Below are positions 8,608 to 18,034 of a stretch of 36,892 nucleotides of DNA, one piece after another (within the stretch, counting starts at the first letter, position 1; each line of letters starts with the position of its first letter). The stretch comes from a bacterium (GTDB lineage: Bacteria > Chloroflexota > Dormibacteria > Aeolococcales > Bog-877): the NCBI GenBank assembly GCA_021801645.1, contig JAJYXT010000052.1, positions 1 through 36,892 on the forward strand, given 5' to 3'. A model generated the notes under the pieces. The model worked only from the letters and a program-made list of their open reading frames with translations, had not been told where the DNA came from and did no database searches. The position numbers were made by a program, and so were the translations under genes.

Positions 8608-8784
8608 GCTCGAGGACCGGTTAGGGGTGAGGGCTCCGCCGAGGGTCCGGGACCAGGGCTCCGCCGCGGTCCACTCGGGCTCGGGGCACCCAGCCGCCGC
8701 GCCTCGACGAGCCCCGGCCGCCCACTCCAACGCCTCCATCTGCCGCCGCCGCACCTCCCGCTCCGCCGCGAACAGATTCGTCAT
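8605..8784 (-). CDS. Small ORF, 59 residues, unknown
   Basis: This short reading frame begins at ATG 8784 with MTNLFAAEREVRRRQMEALE and ends at TAA. The first 30 residues would form a charged amphipathic helix; the rest is Ala/Pro/Gly-rich. Third codon positions are mostly G or C, as in neighbouring genes. Its start lies 13 bases from a palindromic operator and it is divergent from the ArsR-type regulator, so it is well placed to be the first regulated gene. I recognise no homologue. No Shine-Dalgarno is visible; a short-leader transcript from TATGCT (8796-8801) would explain that. Confidence 0.4.
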   Translation of the reverse strand: MTNLFAAEREVRRRQMEALEWAAGARRGAAAGCPEPEWTAAEPWSRTLGGALTPNRSSS

Positions 8785-8795
8785 GAAGGGAGCTT

Positions 8796-8826
8796 AGCAT
8801 ATCGCGATATGGCGATGTTCGCCCAA
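8796..8826 (-). promoter_or_regulatory. Putative promoter of small ORF/membrane protein unit
   Basis: Reading the minus strand, TTGGGC at 8826-8821 could be the -35 element. Either GATATG (17-base spacer) or TATGCT (8801-8796, 19-base spacer) could be the -10. The palindromic operator covers the -10 area, which would allow repression by occlusion. Confidence 0.35.
8798..8811. promoter_or_regulatory. 14-bp palindromic operator
   Basis: CATATCGCGATATG is a perfect inverted repeat and the most A+T-rich spot of this intergenic region. It lies between the divergent small ORF (-) and ArsR-type regulator (+). A related imperfect copy, with GTG inserted between ATCGCG and ATATGG, lies at 8844-8858 just before the regulator gene, overlapping its likely -10 box. 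Two spaced copies fit cooperative binding or autoregulation by the regulator; this is inference. Confidence 0.6.
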
Positions 8827-8853
8827 GGGCTAGAGTACTCGTGATCGCGGTGA

Positions 8854-8859
8854 TATGGT
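8854..8859 (+). promoter_or_regulatory. Probable -10 box of regulator gene (TATGGT)
   Basis: TATGGT lies nine bases before ATG 8869, giving a leader of about two bases if transcription starts at the usual distance. It overlaps the second operator-like sequence (8844-8858), consistent with autoregulation. Confidence 0.35.
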
Positions 8860-8868
8860 CAGACGGCT

Positions 8869-9864
8869 ATGCCCCCTGTCGACATGGGTGAGGATTCGGC
8901 GCCGGCCATCCCCGAGGTGAGGCCGTCCGCCCCGCTTGAACTGCTCTGGCTGGGCCACCTACTCATCACCCACCCCGACGGCGGGGACCCCCGGCTGGCG
9001 GCGCTTGGCCCGGAGATGACAAGGAGACTCGCCAGCGAGCTCAAGGACTTCTGGGAGGACGGCCACGAGGCGGGGATGGCCGAGATGGTCGTCCTGGCGG
9101 ACCTCAGTGGGGAGCTCTTCGCCGAGCGGCTGGACCGGCTGTTGCCGGAGCTGCCCGTGCTCGGCGGCCCGGCCGCCGCCGGACTTCGCTCCGAGACCGA
9201 CGAGGACCGGGTCAGGATCCTGGACAGGCTCGACCGGCTCACCCGGGACCGCGACATCCGCCGTCGCTATGGCCTCCTTCTGCAGGCCATCTGGCAGCCG
9301 CTGGTGCCCGAGTGGGAGACCCGCGGCCTGCCCCAGGTGCGCGCCGCGGGGGCCAGCCTGGCCCGCCGGCTGCAGCGTGGGGAGCCGCTGTCCAAGGCGG
9401 CCGAGGTGGTGGAGAGGCTGCGGCGGAAGAACCAGGCCTGGGGCGAGCTGATCGACGAGGCGGAGCGCCGGGCCCGCCTGGTGCTGGTTCCGGCCTACTT
9501 CGGCGGGAGTTGGAGCATCTGGGACCTCCCCCATCACGTGGTGGTGGGCTTCAGCGAGACGGCCAGCCCCACCGAGGAGCTGCTCGGCGAGGCTCGCCAC
9601 CTCTCCTCCCGCCTTAGGGTGCTGGGGGACGCCACCCGGATGGCGTTGCTGCTCCGGCTGTCCGAGCGGCCCACCAGCGTGGGGGAGCTGGCCAGGATCT
9701 TCGACCTGGCCCAGCCCACCGTGAGCGCCCACCTCCGCGCGCTCCGGGACGCCGCCCTGGTCACCACCCGGCGAGATGGCCCCCGCACCCTCTACCGCGC
9801 CGACCGCGAGTCGCTATCCGAGCTTCTCTCCCAGGTGGCGGAGCGCACCGGCGCCAGCGGCTGA
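8869..9864 (+). CDS. ArsR-type winged-helix regulator with large N-terminal domain
   Basis: This is a 331-residue protein. Residues 243-315 form a winged helix-turn-helix typical of ArsR regulators: LRVLGDATRMALLLRL, then TSVGELARIFDLAQPTVSAH as the recognition unit, then the wing around VTTRRDGPRTLYR. The N-terminal 230 residues are unlike classical small ArsR proteins and probably sense a ligand or protein partner. The protein has no cysteine, so it is not a thiol-based metal sensor. It probably controls the divergent small ORF and membrane protein, and itself, through the palindromes at 8798-8811 and 8844-8858. ATG 8869 is used; ATG 8884 is an alternative. Its stop is only six bases from the convergent thiolase stop. 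Confidence 0.8.
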   Translation: MPPVDMGEDSAPAIPEVRPSAPLELLWLGHLLITHPDGGDPRLAALGPEMTRRLASELKDFWEDGHEAGMAEMVVLADLSGELFAERLDRLLPELPVLGGPAAAGLRSETDEDRVRILDRLDRLTRDRDIRRRYGLLLQAIWQPLVPEWETRGLPQVRAAGASLARRLQRGEPLSKAAEVVERLRRKNQAWGELIDEAERRARLVLVPAYFGGSWSIWDLPHHVVVGFSETASPTEELLGEARHLSSRLRVLGDATRMALLLRLSERPTSVGELARIFDLAQPTVSAHLRALRDAALVTTRRDGPRTLYRADRESLSELLSQVAERTGASG

Positions 9865-9870
9865 GCCTCC

Positions 9871-11067
9871 TCAGGCGACCTCCACCAAGGTGGCCTCGCC
9901 CTGGGCCAGCCCCGAGCAGATGGTCGCCGCCCCCACCCCGCCGCCGCGCCGGCCCAGCTCCAGAACCAGAGAGCCCAGGATGCGGGCGCCGGAGGCCCCG
10001 ATCGGGTGGCCGACGGCGATCGCACCCCCGTTCACGTTCACCCGGTCCAGCCCCACCTCGAGCATCCGAGAGCTGGTGAGGACCACCGAGGCGAAGGCCT
10101 CATTGATCTCCAGGAGGCTGAGCTCCTGGGCGGTCATCCCCCCCTTACGCGCGAGCGCCTGCTCCAGCGCCAGCGCCGGCACGGTGGCCAGGTAGGGGTG
10201 GTCGGCGGCGGACTCCCCGTATGCCAGCCAGGTGGCCAGCACCTTGAGCCCCAGCTCACGGGCCCGCCGGCGGCTCACCAGGACCACGGCCGCGGCGCCG
10301 TCGTTGATCCCCGGGGCATTCCCGGCGGTCACCGAGCCATCCGGTCCGCCGAACACCGGGCGGAGCGCCTGTAGCTTCTCCAGCGTGGTGTCCGGCCGGG
10401 GCTGCTCATCCTGATCCACCTGCTCCCGGGCTGCCTTCTGGGACACCTCGACCGGCACCAGCTCCTCGGCGATCCTTCCCGCCGCCCGCGCCTGCTCATA
10501 CCTCTGCTGCGAGAGAAAGGCGTACTCGTCCTGGGCCCGGCGGTCCACCCCCAGCTCGGCGGCCACCTGACTGCCGTGCTCACCCATGTGCACCTCGTCC
10601 ACCGGGCAGGTGAGGCCGTCCCAGAGCATGGAGTCGTACAGCGTCTGGTCGCCCATGGCGAACCCGCCACGCGCCCCCCGGAGGAGCATGGGGGCCCCTG
10701 ACATGGACTCCATGCCTCCGGCCACCACCACCTCGGCATCTCCGGCCCGGATCAGCATGGCGCCCAGGTTGACCGCCTTCAGGGATGAGGCGCAAACCTT
10801 GTTCACCGAGAGGGCGGGGACGGCGCTGGGAATGCCGGCCCGCAGGGCGGCCTGGCGGGCCGGGACCTGGCCCAGACCGGCGGTGATGACCGTGCCCATC
10901 AGGACCTGCTCCACCTGCTCCGGCACCAGCCCGGAGCGCTGGAGCGCCCCGCGGATGGCTACCGCCCCCAGCTCCACCGCCGGCACCTGGCTGAGCCGCC
11001 CGCGCAGCCGTCCGAACGGCGTCCTGGCGTACCCCACCACCACCGGGTCCATCTCGCCCACGCTCAT
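9871..11067 (-). CDS. Acetyl-CoA C-acyltransferase (thiolase)
   Basis: This 398-residue thiolase has the nucleophilic Cys92 in NKVCASSLKAV, the active-site His354 in GGAIAVGHPIG, and a C-terminal Cys384 in TICSGLAQGEA that acts as the second acid/base. The NEAF motif (EINEAFA) is also present. It either cleaves 3-ketoacyl-CoA or condenses two acetyl-CoA. Placed last after an acyl-CoA dehydrogenase and the propionyl-CoA pathway, a degradative role is likely. ATG 11067 lies three bases after the dehydrogenase stop; ATG 11052 (MDPVVVGYARTPFG) fits homologue N-termini equally well. Confidence 0.92.
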   Translation of the reverse strand: MSVGEMDPVVVGYARTPFGRLRGRLSQVPAVELGAVAIRGALQRSGLVPEQVEQVLMGTVITAGLGQVPARQAALRAGIPSAVPALSVNKVCASSLKAVNLGAMLIRAGDAEVVVAGGMESMSGAPMLLRGARGGFAMGDQTLYDSMLWDGLTCPVDEVHMGEHGSQVAAELGVDRRAQDEYAFLSQQRYEQARAAGRIAEELVPVEVSQKAAREQVDQDEQPRPDTTLEKLQALRPVFGGPDGSVTAGNAPGINDGAAAVVLVSRRRARELGLKVLATWLAYGESAADHPYLATVPALALEQALARKGGMTAQELSLLEINEAFASVVLTSSRMLEVGLDRVNVNGGAIAVGHPIGASGARILGSLVLELGRRGGGVGAATICSGLAQGEATLVEVA

Positions 11068-11070
11068 ATC

Positions 11071-12279
11071 CTAGACCGAGCCGCCCTGGCCCGCCTCGGC
11101 CTGCAGCAGGCGGGCCACCGATCCTCCGAGCCCCAGGAGGTGGGAGGCAATCACCAGGCGCTGCACCTCCGAGGTTCCCTCCCCTATCTCGTTGATCTTG
11201 ACGTCGCGGTAGTAGCGGGCCACCGGCAGGTCCTCGATGAAGCCGGAGCCGCCGTGGATCTGGACCGCCTGGTTGGCGCACCAGGTGGCGGTCTCCGAGG
11301 CGGCCAGCTTGGCCATGGCGGCCAGGCGGCCCGCCGACCGGCCGCGGTCGATCTCGGCCCCGGCCCGCCAGACCATGGTCCGAGCCATCTCGATCCTGGT
11401 TGCCATGTCGGCGAGCTTGAGCTGGGTGGCCTGGAACCGGCTGAGCGGCCGTCCGAACTGACGCCGCTGCTGGCTGTGGGCCAGGCTGGCGTCCAGGCAG
11501 GCCTGGGCCACCCCCACCGAGAGGGCGGCGATCGCCACCCGGCCGGCCTCCAGCACCGCCAGGAACTGGGCAAAGCCACCACCCTCCCGCCCCAGAAGGT
11601 TGGAGCGGGGGACCCGGCAGGAGTTGAAGGTGAGCTCTCTGGTGTCGCTGGCGTGCCAGCCCAGCTTGCGGTAGGGATCGGCCAGCGCGTAGCCGGGGGT
11701 ACCCCTCTCGACCATGATGGCGCTGATCCGCGGCGGGTCGCCGGGGCGGCTGGTCAGGGCGGTTATGGTCACCCCCCGGCTGATCTCGGTGCCGGCGTTG
11801 GTGATGAAGCATTTGCTGCCGTCGATGACGAAGGAGTCGCCCTCGGCGAGTGCCCTGGTCCTGGTGCCGCCGGCGTCCGACCCCGCCTCCGGCTCGGTCA
11901 GGCCGAAGGCCCAAAGCGCCCGCCCCGCGCAGAGGTCGGGAAGCCAGTGCGCCTTCTGCTCCTCCGTGCCGAAGCTGTAGATGGGGGCGATGCCCAGGGA
12001 GACCCCGGCCTCCAGGGTGATGCCCACCGCCGCATCGGCGCGGGAGATCTCCTCCAGCGCCAGGAGGTAGCTCACGAAGTCTCCCCCGGCTCCTCCCACC
12101 GCCTCGGGGTAGGGGAGGCCGAACAGCCCCAGCTCCCCCATCTGAGCGACGATCTGGTAGGGAAAGCGCTGCAGCCGGTCGTTCTCCGCGGCCGCCGGGG
12201 CCACCACCTGGTCGGCGAACTCCCGGCAGGTGGAGCGGACCGCCTCCTGCTCCGGGCTGAGATCGAAGCTGAGCCCCAC
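11071..12279 (-). CDS. Acyl-CoA dehydrogenase (second copy)
   Basis: This 402-residue acyl-CoA dehydrogenase has the standard three-domain plan: GLTEPEAGSDAGG and KCFITNAG in the middle domain, RRQFGRPLSRFQ and QIHGGSGFIEDLPVARYYRDVKI in the C-terminal domain. The catalytic base is Glu367 in IGEGTSEVQR. It is clearly diverged from the copy at 6805-7944, so substrate preference probably differs. Start GTG 12279 directly abuts the SucD stop (TAGGTG). It lies between sucD and the thiolase gene in the same operon. Confidence 0.92.
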   Translation of the reverse strand: MGLSFDLSPEQEAVRSTCREFADQVVAPAAAENDRLQRFPYQIVAQMGELGLFGLPYPEAVGGAGGDFVSYLLALEEISRADAAVGITLEAGVSLGIAPIYSFGTEEQKAHWLPDLCAGRALWAFGLTEPEAGSDAGGTRTRALAEGDSFVIDGSKCFITNAGTEISRGVTITALTSRPGDPPRISAIMVERGTPGYALADPYRKLGWHASDTRELTFNSCRVPRSNLLGREGGGFAQFLAVLEAGRVAIAALSVGVAQACLDASLAHSQQRRQFGRPLSRFQATQLKLADMATRIEMARTMVWRAGAEIDRGRSAGRLAAMAKLAASETATWCANQAVQIHGGSGFIEDLPVARYYRDVKINEIGEGTSEVQRLVIASHLLGLGGSVARLLQAEAGQGGSV

Positions 12280-13158
12280 CTAGCCCCGCCGCAGGCGGGC
12301 CGTGACCCGCTCCACGATCTGCTCGATGGTGTCGGCCACCTCCACCCCAGCGCGCTCCAGCGCCGCCACCTTGGAGGCGGCGCTCCCGGTGTTCCCGGAG
12401 ATGATGGCTCCGGCGTGACCCATCCGCTTGCCGGGAGGGGCGGTGCGGCCGCTGATGAAGCCAACAACCGGCTTGGGGTAGCCGCGGCCGATGAGCTCGG
12501 CCGCCCGCTCCTCGTCGGAGCCGCCGATCTCCCCCGCCATCACCACCAGCTCGGTCTTGGGGTCGGCGGCGAACAGCTCCAGCACGTCGGAGAAGGAGAG
12601 CCCCAGCACCGGGTCTCCCCCAATGCCCACCGCGGTGGACTGGCCGTACCCGGCCGCCCCCAGCGACTGCATGATCTCGTAGGTGAGGGTGCCGGAGCGG
12701 GACACCACCCCCACCGGGCCCGGCTTCCCGTTCTGGTTGGGGATGATCCCCACCTTGCTGCGCTCCCCCGGAGACATCAGCCCGGGGCAGTTGGGGCCCA
12801 CCAGGCGGGCCGCCCGGGAGCTGAGATAGGCCCGGGCGCGGACCATGTCGTTCACCGGGATCAGCTCGGTGATGCAGACCACCAGCTGCAGCCCGGCGGC
12901 GGCCGCCTCCATGATGGCGTCGGCGGCGAACGCCGGTGGGACGAACACCCCGGAGACGGTGGCGCCGGTGGCGATCACCGCCTCGGCCACCGAGTCGAAG
13001 ACCGGCCGCCCCAGGTGCTGGCTGCCCCCCTTCCCGGGCGACACCCCGGCCACCACGTTGGTCCCGAACTCGATCATCTGCTGGGTGTGGAAGGTGCCCT
13101 CGCTGCCGGTCATCCCCTGGACCAGGACCCGAGACTCGGAGTTCAAGAGGATGCTCAT
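12280..13158 (-). CDS. sucD: Succinyl-CoA synthetase alpha subunit
   Basis: This 292-residue protein is a succinate-CoA ligase alpha subunit. The N-terminal CoA-binding Rossmann domain contains [16 protein letters not shown]. The phosphorylated active-site His248 is in [23 protein letters not shown] and SRSGTLTYE are family hallmarks. It pairs with SucC to interconvert succinyl-CoA and succinate with NDP phosphorylation. ATG 13158 overlaps the SucC stop in an ATGA arrangement. Its position after the methylmalonyl-CoA pathway genes suggests it disposes of succinyl-CoA made from propionyl-CoA as well as serving the TCA cycle. Confidence 0.96.
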   Translation of the reverse strand: MSILLNSESRVLVQGMTGSEGTFHTQQMIEFGTNVVAGVSPGKGGSQHLGRPVFDSVAEAVIATGATVSGVFVPPAFAADAIMEAAAAGLQLVVCITELIPVNDMVRARAYLSSRAARLVGPNCPGLMSPGERSKVGIIPNQNGKPGPVGVVSRSGTLTYEIMQSLGAAGYGQSTAVGIGGDPVLGLSFSDVLELFAADPKTELVVMAGEIGGSDEERAAELIGRGYPKPVVGFISGRTAPPGKRMGHAGAIISGNTGSAASKVAALERAGVEVADTIEQIVERVTARLRRG

Positions 13159-14339
13159 CGGCCGGCCCCCGCAACCATCTCCACCACCCGCCGGGCGGCC
13201 TCCGGGGCGGAGACCGCGGGGGTAATTCCCGCCTCCTCCAGGAGCCGCCGCCCCTCCTCCTCCCGGGTCCCGGTCATCCGGACCACCAGGGGAAGCTTGA
13301 TCTGCAGCTCATCGCGGGCCTGGATCAGCCCCTTGGCCACCTCGTCGCCGCGCGTGATCCCGCCGAAGATGTTGACGAAGATCCCCTTCACCTCGGGGTC
13401 CAGGAGCACCATCTCCAGCGCCTGGCGGACCACCTCGGCCTTGGCCCCGCCGCCGATGTCCAGGAAGTTGGCGGGGCTGCCCCCCTGCTGCTTGACCAGG
13501 TCCAGGGTGTTCATGACCAGGCCGGCGCCGTTGCCGATGACCCCGATGTCCCCCCCGAGGTGCACGTAGGTGAGCCCCCGGCGCCGGGCCTCCACCTCGA
13601 GCTGGTCGTCACCGCTGGAGGCGGCCTCGGCGTCCCCGCCCAGCTCCCTCACCAGATCCTGGTGGCGGTACTCGGCGTTCTGGTCCACCTCCACCTTGCC
13701 GTCCCCAGCGATGAGCTGGCCGGAGCGGGTGATCACCAGGGGGTTGATCTCGCAGAGGGTGGCGTCCAGCCGCTGGCAGAGCTGGTAGAGCCGCTGCACC
13801 AGCGGGACCATGAGGTTGAGCAGGCGGGAGCGATCCAGGACCTGCTCCCCCTGGGCGCTGGCCAGGGCGTTGAGGGTGAGCTGCCGGATCTCGAACGGGA
13901 GCGGCCCGGAGAAGGGGTCCGGCCAGAGCTTGGCGATCTTCTCCGGGGTGCGCTCGGCGACGTCCTCGATCTCCATACCGCCGGCGAAGGAGAGCAGCAC
14001 CGCCAGCCGCCGCCGGTCCCGGTCCAGGGTGACTCCCAGGTAGAGCTCCTGGCCGATGTCCAGCAGCTCCTCGAGAAGGACCGCCGGAACCCGGTAGCCA
14101 CGGATCTCCATCTGCAGGATCTGGCTGGCCGCGGCCCGGGCCTCCTCGGGCGTCCGCGCCACCTTGACCCCGCCGGCCTTGCCCCGGCCGCCGATGGGGA
14201 CCTGGGCCTTCACCACCACCTCACCCAGCTCTCGGGCGGCGGACTCCGCCTCCCCGGGCGTCCGGGCCACCCGCCCCATGGGGCACTCGATGCCCTCGTT
14301 GCGGAACTGCGCCTTGGCCTGATGCTCCAGGAGCTTCAC
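13155..14339 (-). CDS. sucC: Succinyl-CoA synthetase beta subunit
   Basis: This 394-residue ATP-grasp subunit begins [17 protein letters not shown]. It contains the nucleotide-binding [10 protein letters not shown], the metal/nucleotide segment LCEINPLVI, and the C-terminal ligase-CoA domain with [17 protein letters not shown]. The start is GTG 14339, with GGAGG five bases upstream; an ATG overlapping it is out of frame. It is coupled to sucD by a four-base overlap. The 89 bases up to the carboxylase stop hold nothing I recognise. Confidence 0.96.
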   Translation of the reverse strand: MKLLEHQAKAQFRNEGIECPMGRVARTPGEAESAARELGEVVVKAQVPIGGRGKAGGVKVARTPEEARAAASQILQMEIRGYRVPAVLLEELLDIGQELYLGVTLDRDRRRLAVLLSFAGGMEIEDVAERTPEKIAKLWPDPFSGPLPFEIRQLTLNALASAQGEQVLDRSRLLNLMVPLVQRLYQLCQRLDATLCEINPLVITRSGQLIAGDGKVEVDQNAEYRHQDLVRELGGDAEAASSGDDQLEVEARRRGLTYVHLGGDIGVIGNGAGLVMNTLDLVKQQGGSPANFLDIGGGAKAEVVRQALEMVLLDPEVKGIFVNIFGGITRGDEVAKGLIQARDELQIKLPLVVRMTGTREEEGRRLLEEAGITPAVSAPEAARRVVEMVAGAGR

Positions 14340-14428
14340 ATGCACCTCCCTCGGGCGCCCCGCGGCCGCCCCTCTGACCTCTGCCCAGTTTAGGGGCCGC
14401 CACCTCCCGGGTTCGCCGGCAAGCGGCG

Positions 14429-15997
14429 CTAGAGGGGGATGTTGCCGTGGCGGCGGCGGGGCGGCTCGACCCGCTTGCTGCGCGCCATCCGCAGCGCCCT
14501 GATCAGGGCCGCTCGGGTCTGCCGGGGCTCGATCACGTCGTCCAGGTAGCCGCGCTCCGCGGCCAGGTAGGGGTTGGCGAACTGCTCCCGGTATTCGGTG
14601 ATCAGCTCCTCCTCGGTGCGCTGGCCCTGACTCCGTCGCCCGAGGAAACGGACCGCCCCCTCCGCCCCCATCACCGCTATCTCGGCGGTGGGCCAGGCGC
14701 AGTTGTAGTCGGCTCCCAGGTGCTTGCTGCACATCACGTCGTAGGCGCCGCCATATGCCTTGCGGGTGATCACCGTGAGCTTGGGGACCGTGGCCTCGGC
14801 GAAGGCGTACAGGAGCTTGGCCCCGTGGCGGATGATCCCGGAGTGCTCCTGGTCGCTCCCGGGCAGGAACCCGGGCACGTCCACCAGGGTGAGCAGGGGG
14901 ATGTTGAAGGCGTCGCAGAAGCGCACGAAGCGCGCCCCCTTCACCGAGGCGGAGATGTCCAGGGCGCCGGCCAGGTGGCGCGGCTGGTTGGCCACCACCC
15001 CCACGCTCATGCCGTCCAGGCGGGCGAAGCCCACGATCAAATTGGGGGCGAACAGCGGCTGTACCTCCAGGAAATCCCCCGAGTCCACCACCCGGTGGAT
15101 CACCTCCCGCATCTCGTATGGCTCCCGGTGGCTGTCGGGGATCAGGGTCTGGAGCTCGGGGTCGGCGCGGTCTATCGGGTCCATGCAGGGGATCCGGGGC
15201 GGCGGCTCGGTGCTGTTCTGGGGGAGGTAGGAGAGGAGGGCGCGGACCTGCTGGAAGGCCTCGTCCTCGCTGGCCGCCTCGAAGTGAGCCACCCCGCTCC
15301 TCTGAGAGTGGACGTCGGCCCCACCCAGCTGCTCGAAGTCCACCTCCTCCCCGGTGGTCACCCGCACCACCTCGGGGCCGGTGATGAACATGTAGCCCAC
15401 CCGGCGGACCATGAAGGTGAAATCGGTGATCGCCGGGGAGTAGACCGCCCCGCCGGTGCAGGGGCCGGCCACCACCGAGAGCTGGGGGATCACCCCGCTG
15501 CAGCGGACGTTGCGGTAGAAGATGTCGGCGTAGCCGGCCAGCGCCACCACCCCCTCCTGGATCCTGGCCCCGGCGCTGTCATTGATCCCGACGAGGGGGC
15601 AGCCGGTGCGCTCGGCGAGGTCCATCACCTTGCACACCTTCTCGGCGAAGGCCTCTCCCAGGGACCCGCCCATGAATGAGGCGTCGTGGGAGAAGACGAA
15701 CACCTGCCGCCCCCCGACGGTACCGAAGCCGGTCACCACCCCGTCGCCCGCCGCCTTCCGCTCGGCCATGTCGAACTGATCGGAGCGATGGGTGACGAAG
15801 GCGTCCAGCTCGGTGAAGCTGTCCGGGTCCAGCAGCCGGCGGATCCGCTCCCGGGCGGTCAGCTTGCCCCGGCGCCGCTGCGCCCGCTCGGCCTCCCCAC
15901 CGCGATGGACGGCGTCGTGCCGGCGCTTGCGCAGCTGGTTGATCAGCCGCTCGTTCTCCCCGGGCTCCCCGGAGCGCCCCAACTCACCATCAGCCAT
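14429..15997 (-). CDS. pccB: Propionyl-CoA carboxylase beta (carboxyltransferase) subunit
   Basis: This 522-residue carboxyltransferase subunit transfers CO2 from biotin to acyl-CoA, giving (S)-methylmalonyl-CoA from propionyl-CoA. The two crotonase-like halves are visible: GINDSAGARIQEGV with VAGPCTGGAVYSPA in the first, and DVPGFLPGSDQEHSGIIRHGAKLLYA with KAYGGAYDVM in the second. The Asp in GGAYDVM corresponds to the residue reported to favour propionyl-CoA in Streptomyces PccB. No biotin carboxylase or biotin carrier is encoded in the window. It follows the methylmalonyl-CoA mutase gene by 42 bases; GGAAG upstream of ATG 15997 could bind the ribosome. Confidence 0.93.
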   Translation of the reverse strand: MADGELGRSGEPGENERLINQLRKRRHDAVHRGGEAERAQRRRGKLTARERIRRLLDPDSFTELDAFVTHRSDQFDMAERKAAGDGVVTGFGTVGGRQVFVFSHDASFMGGSLGEAFAEKVCKVMDLAERTGCPLVGINDSAGARIQEGVVALAGYADIFYRNVRCSGVIPQLSVVAGPCTGGAVYSPAITDFTFMVRRVGYMFITGPEVVRVTTGEEVDFEQLGGADVHSQRSGVAHFEAASEDEAFQQVRALLSYLPQNSTEPPPRIPCMDPIDRADPELQTLIPDSHREPYEMREVIHRVVDSGDFLEVQPLFAPNLIVGFARLDGMSVGVVANQPRHLAGALDISASVKGARFVRFCDAFNIPLLTLVDVPGFLPGSDQEHSGIIRHGAKLLYAFAEATVPKLTVITRKAYGGAYDVMCSKHLGADYNCAWPTAEIAVMGAEGAVRFLGRRSQGQRTEEELITEYREQFANPYLAAERGYLDDVIEPRQTRAALIRALRMARSKRVEPPRRRHGNIPL

Positions 15998-16039
15998 CAG
16001 CCAATCTTCCCCGAATGAGGGTGGCGGCGGCTGGGGTAT

Positions 16040-17601
<1,562 letters not shown>

Positions 17602-17620
<19 letters not shown>

Positions 17621-18015
17621 AGCTCCACCAGAACCCCCAGAGCTGACCTCGGGTGGATGAAGGCAACCTGCCGCCCCCGCGCGCCCGGCCGGGGCGCCTC
17701 GTCGATGAGCACCGCGCCCCTCGACCGCCACTCGGCCAGCTCGGCGGTGAGGTCCCCGACCTCCAGCGCCAGATGGTGGAGCCCCTCGCCTCGCCTCTCC
17801 AGGAAGCGCTGCACCGAGGACTCCGGCCCCCGGCTCGCCAGCAGCTCCAGCTCGGTCTCCCCGAGCTTGAGGAAGGCCACCTCCACCCCATCCCCGGCCA
17901 CCAGCTCGCGATGGATGGGGGGACCGGCCAGCGGCCGGTAGAACTCCAGCGCCAGGTCGAGGTCGCGGACCGCGATCCCGACGTGGTCGACCCGGCGGCC
18001 GCTCCAGCTGCTCAC
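17602..18015 (-). CDS. mce: Methylmalonyl-CoA epimerase
   Basis: This 137-residue glyoxalase-fold protein has the two beta-alpha-beta-beta-beta modules expected of methylmalonyl-CoA epimerase. Candidate metal ligands are His11 in VDHVGIAV, His80/81 in GLHHLALEV and Glu131 near the C-terminus (VLVELCQ). It converts the (S)- to the (R)-methylmalonyl-CoA epimer between the carboxylase and the mutase. The next gene, the mutase, starts inside its 3' end. GTG 18015 lacks a Shine-Dalgarno but follows TAGACT by seven bases, so it is likely leaderless and heads its own transcript. Confidence 0.92.
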
Positions 18016-18022
18016 CGCTGCC

Positions 18023-18028
18023 AGTCTA
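18023..18028 (-). promoter_or_regulatory. Probable leaderless -10 element (TAGACT)
   Basis: TAGACT on the minus strand, seven bases before GTG 18015, sits in the 19-base gap after the Fe-S reductase stop. It would start a leaderless transcript for epimerase, mutase, carboxylase and downstream genes. No convincing -35 is seen. Confidence 0.4.
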
Positions 18029-18034
18029 GGCGGG

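Noticed and set aside
9871-9890. Terminator between the regulator and thiolase genes
   Set aside because: Only six bases separate the stops and I see no hairpin with a T-run.
10580-13174. Long open frame (864 codons) on the minus strand over thiolase, dehydrogenase and sucD
   Set aside because: It is an out-of-frame Gly/Arg/Ala-rich translation with no motif; the true genes occupy another frame.
11140-13569. Long open frame (809 codons) on the plus strand
   Set aside because: It is antisense to acyl-CoA dehydrogenase, sucD and sucC; His/Gly/Leu-rich shadow composition.
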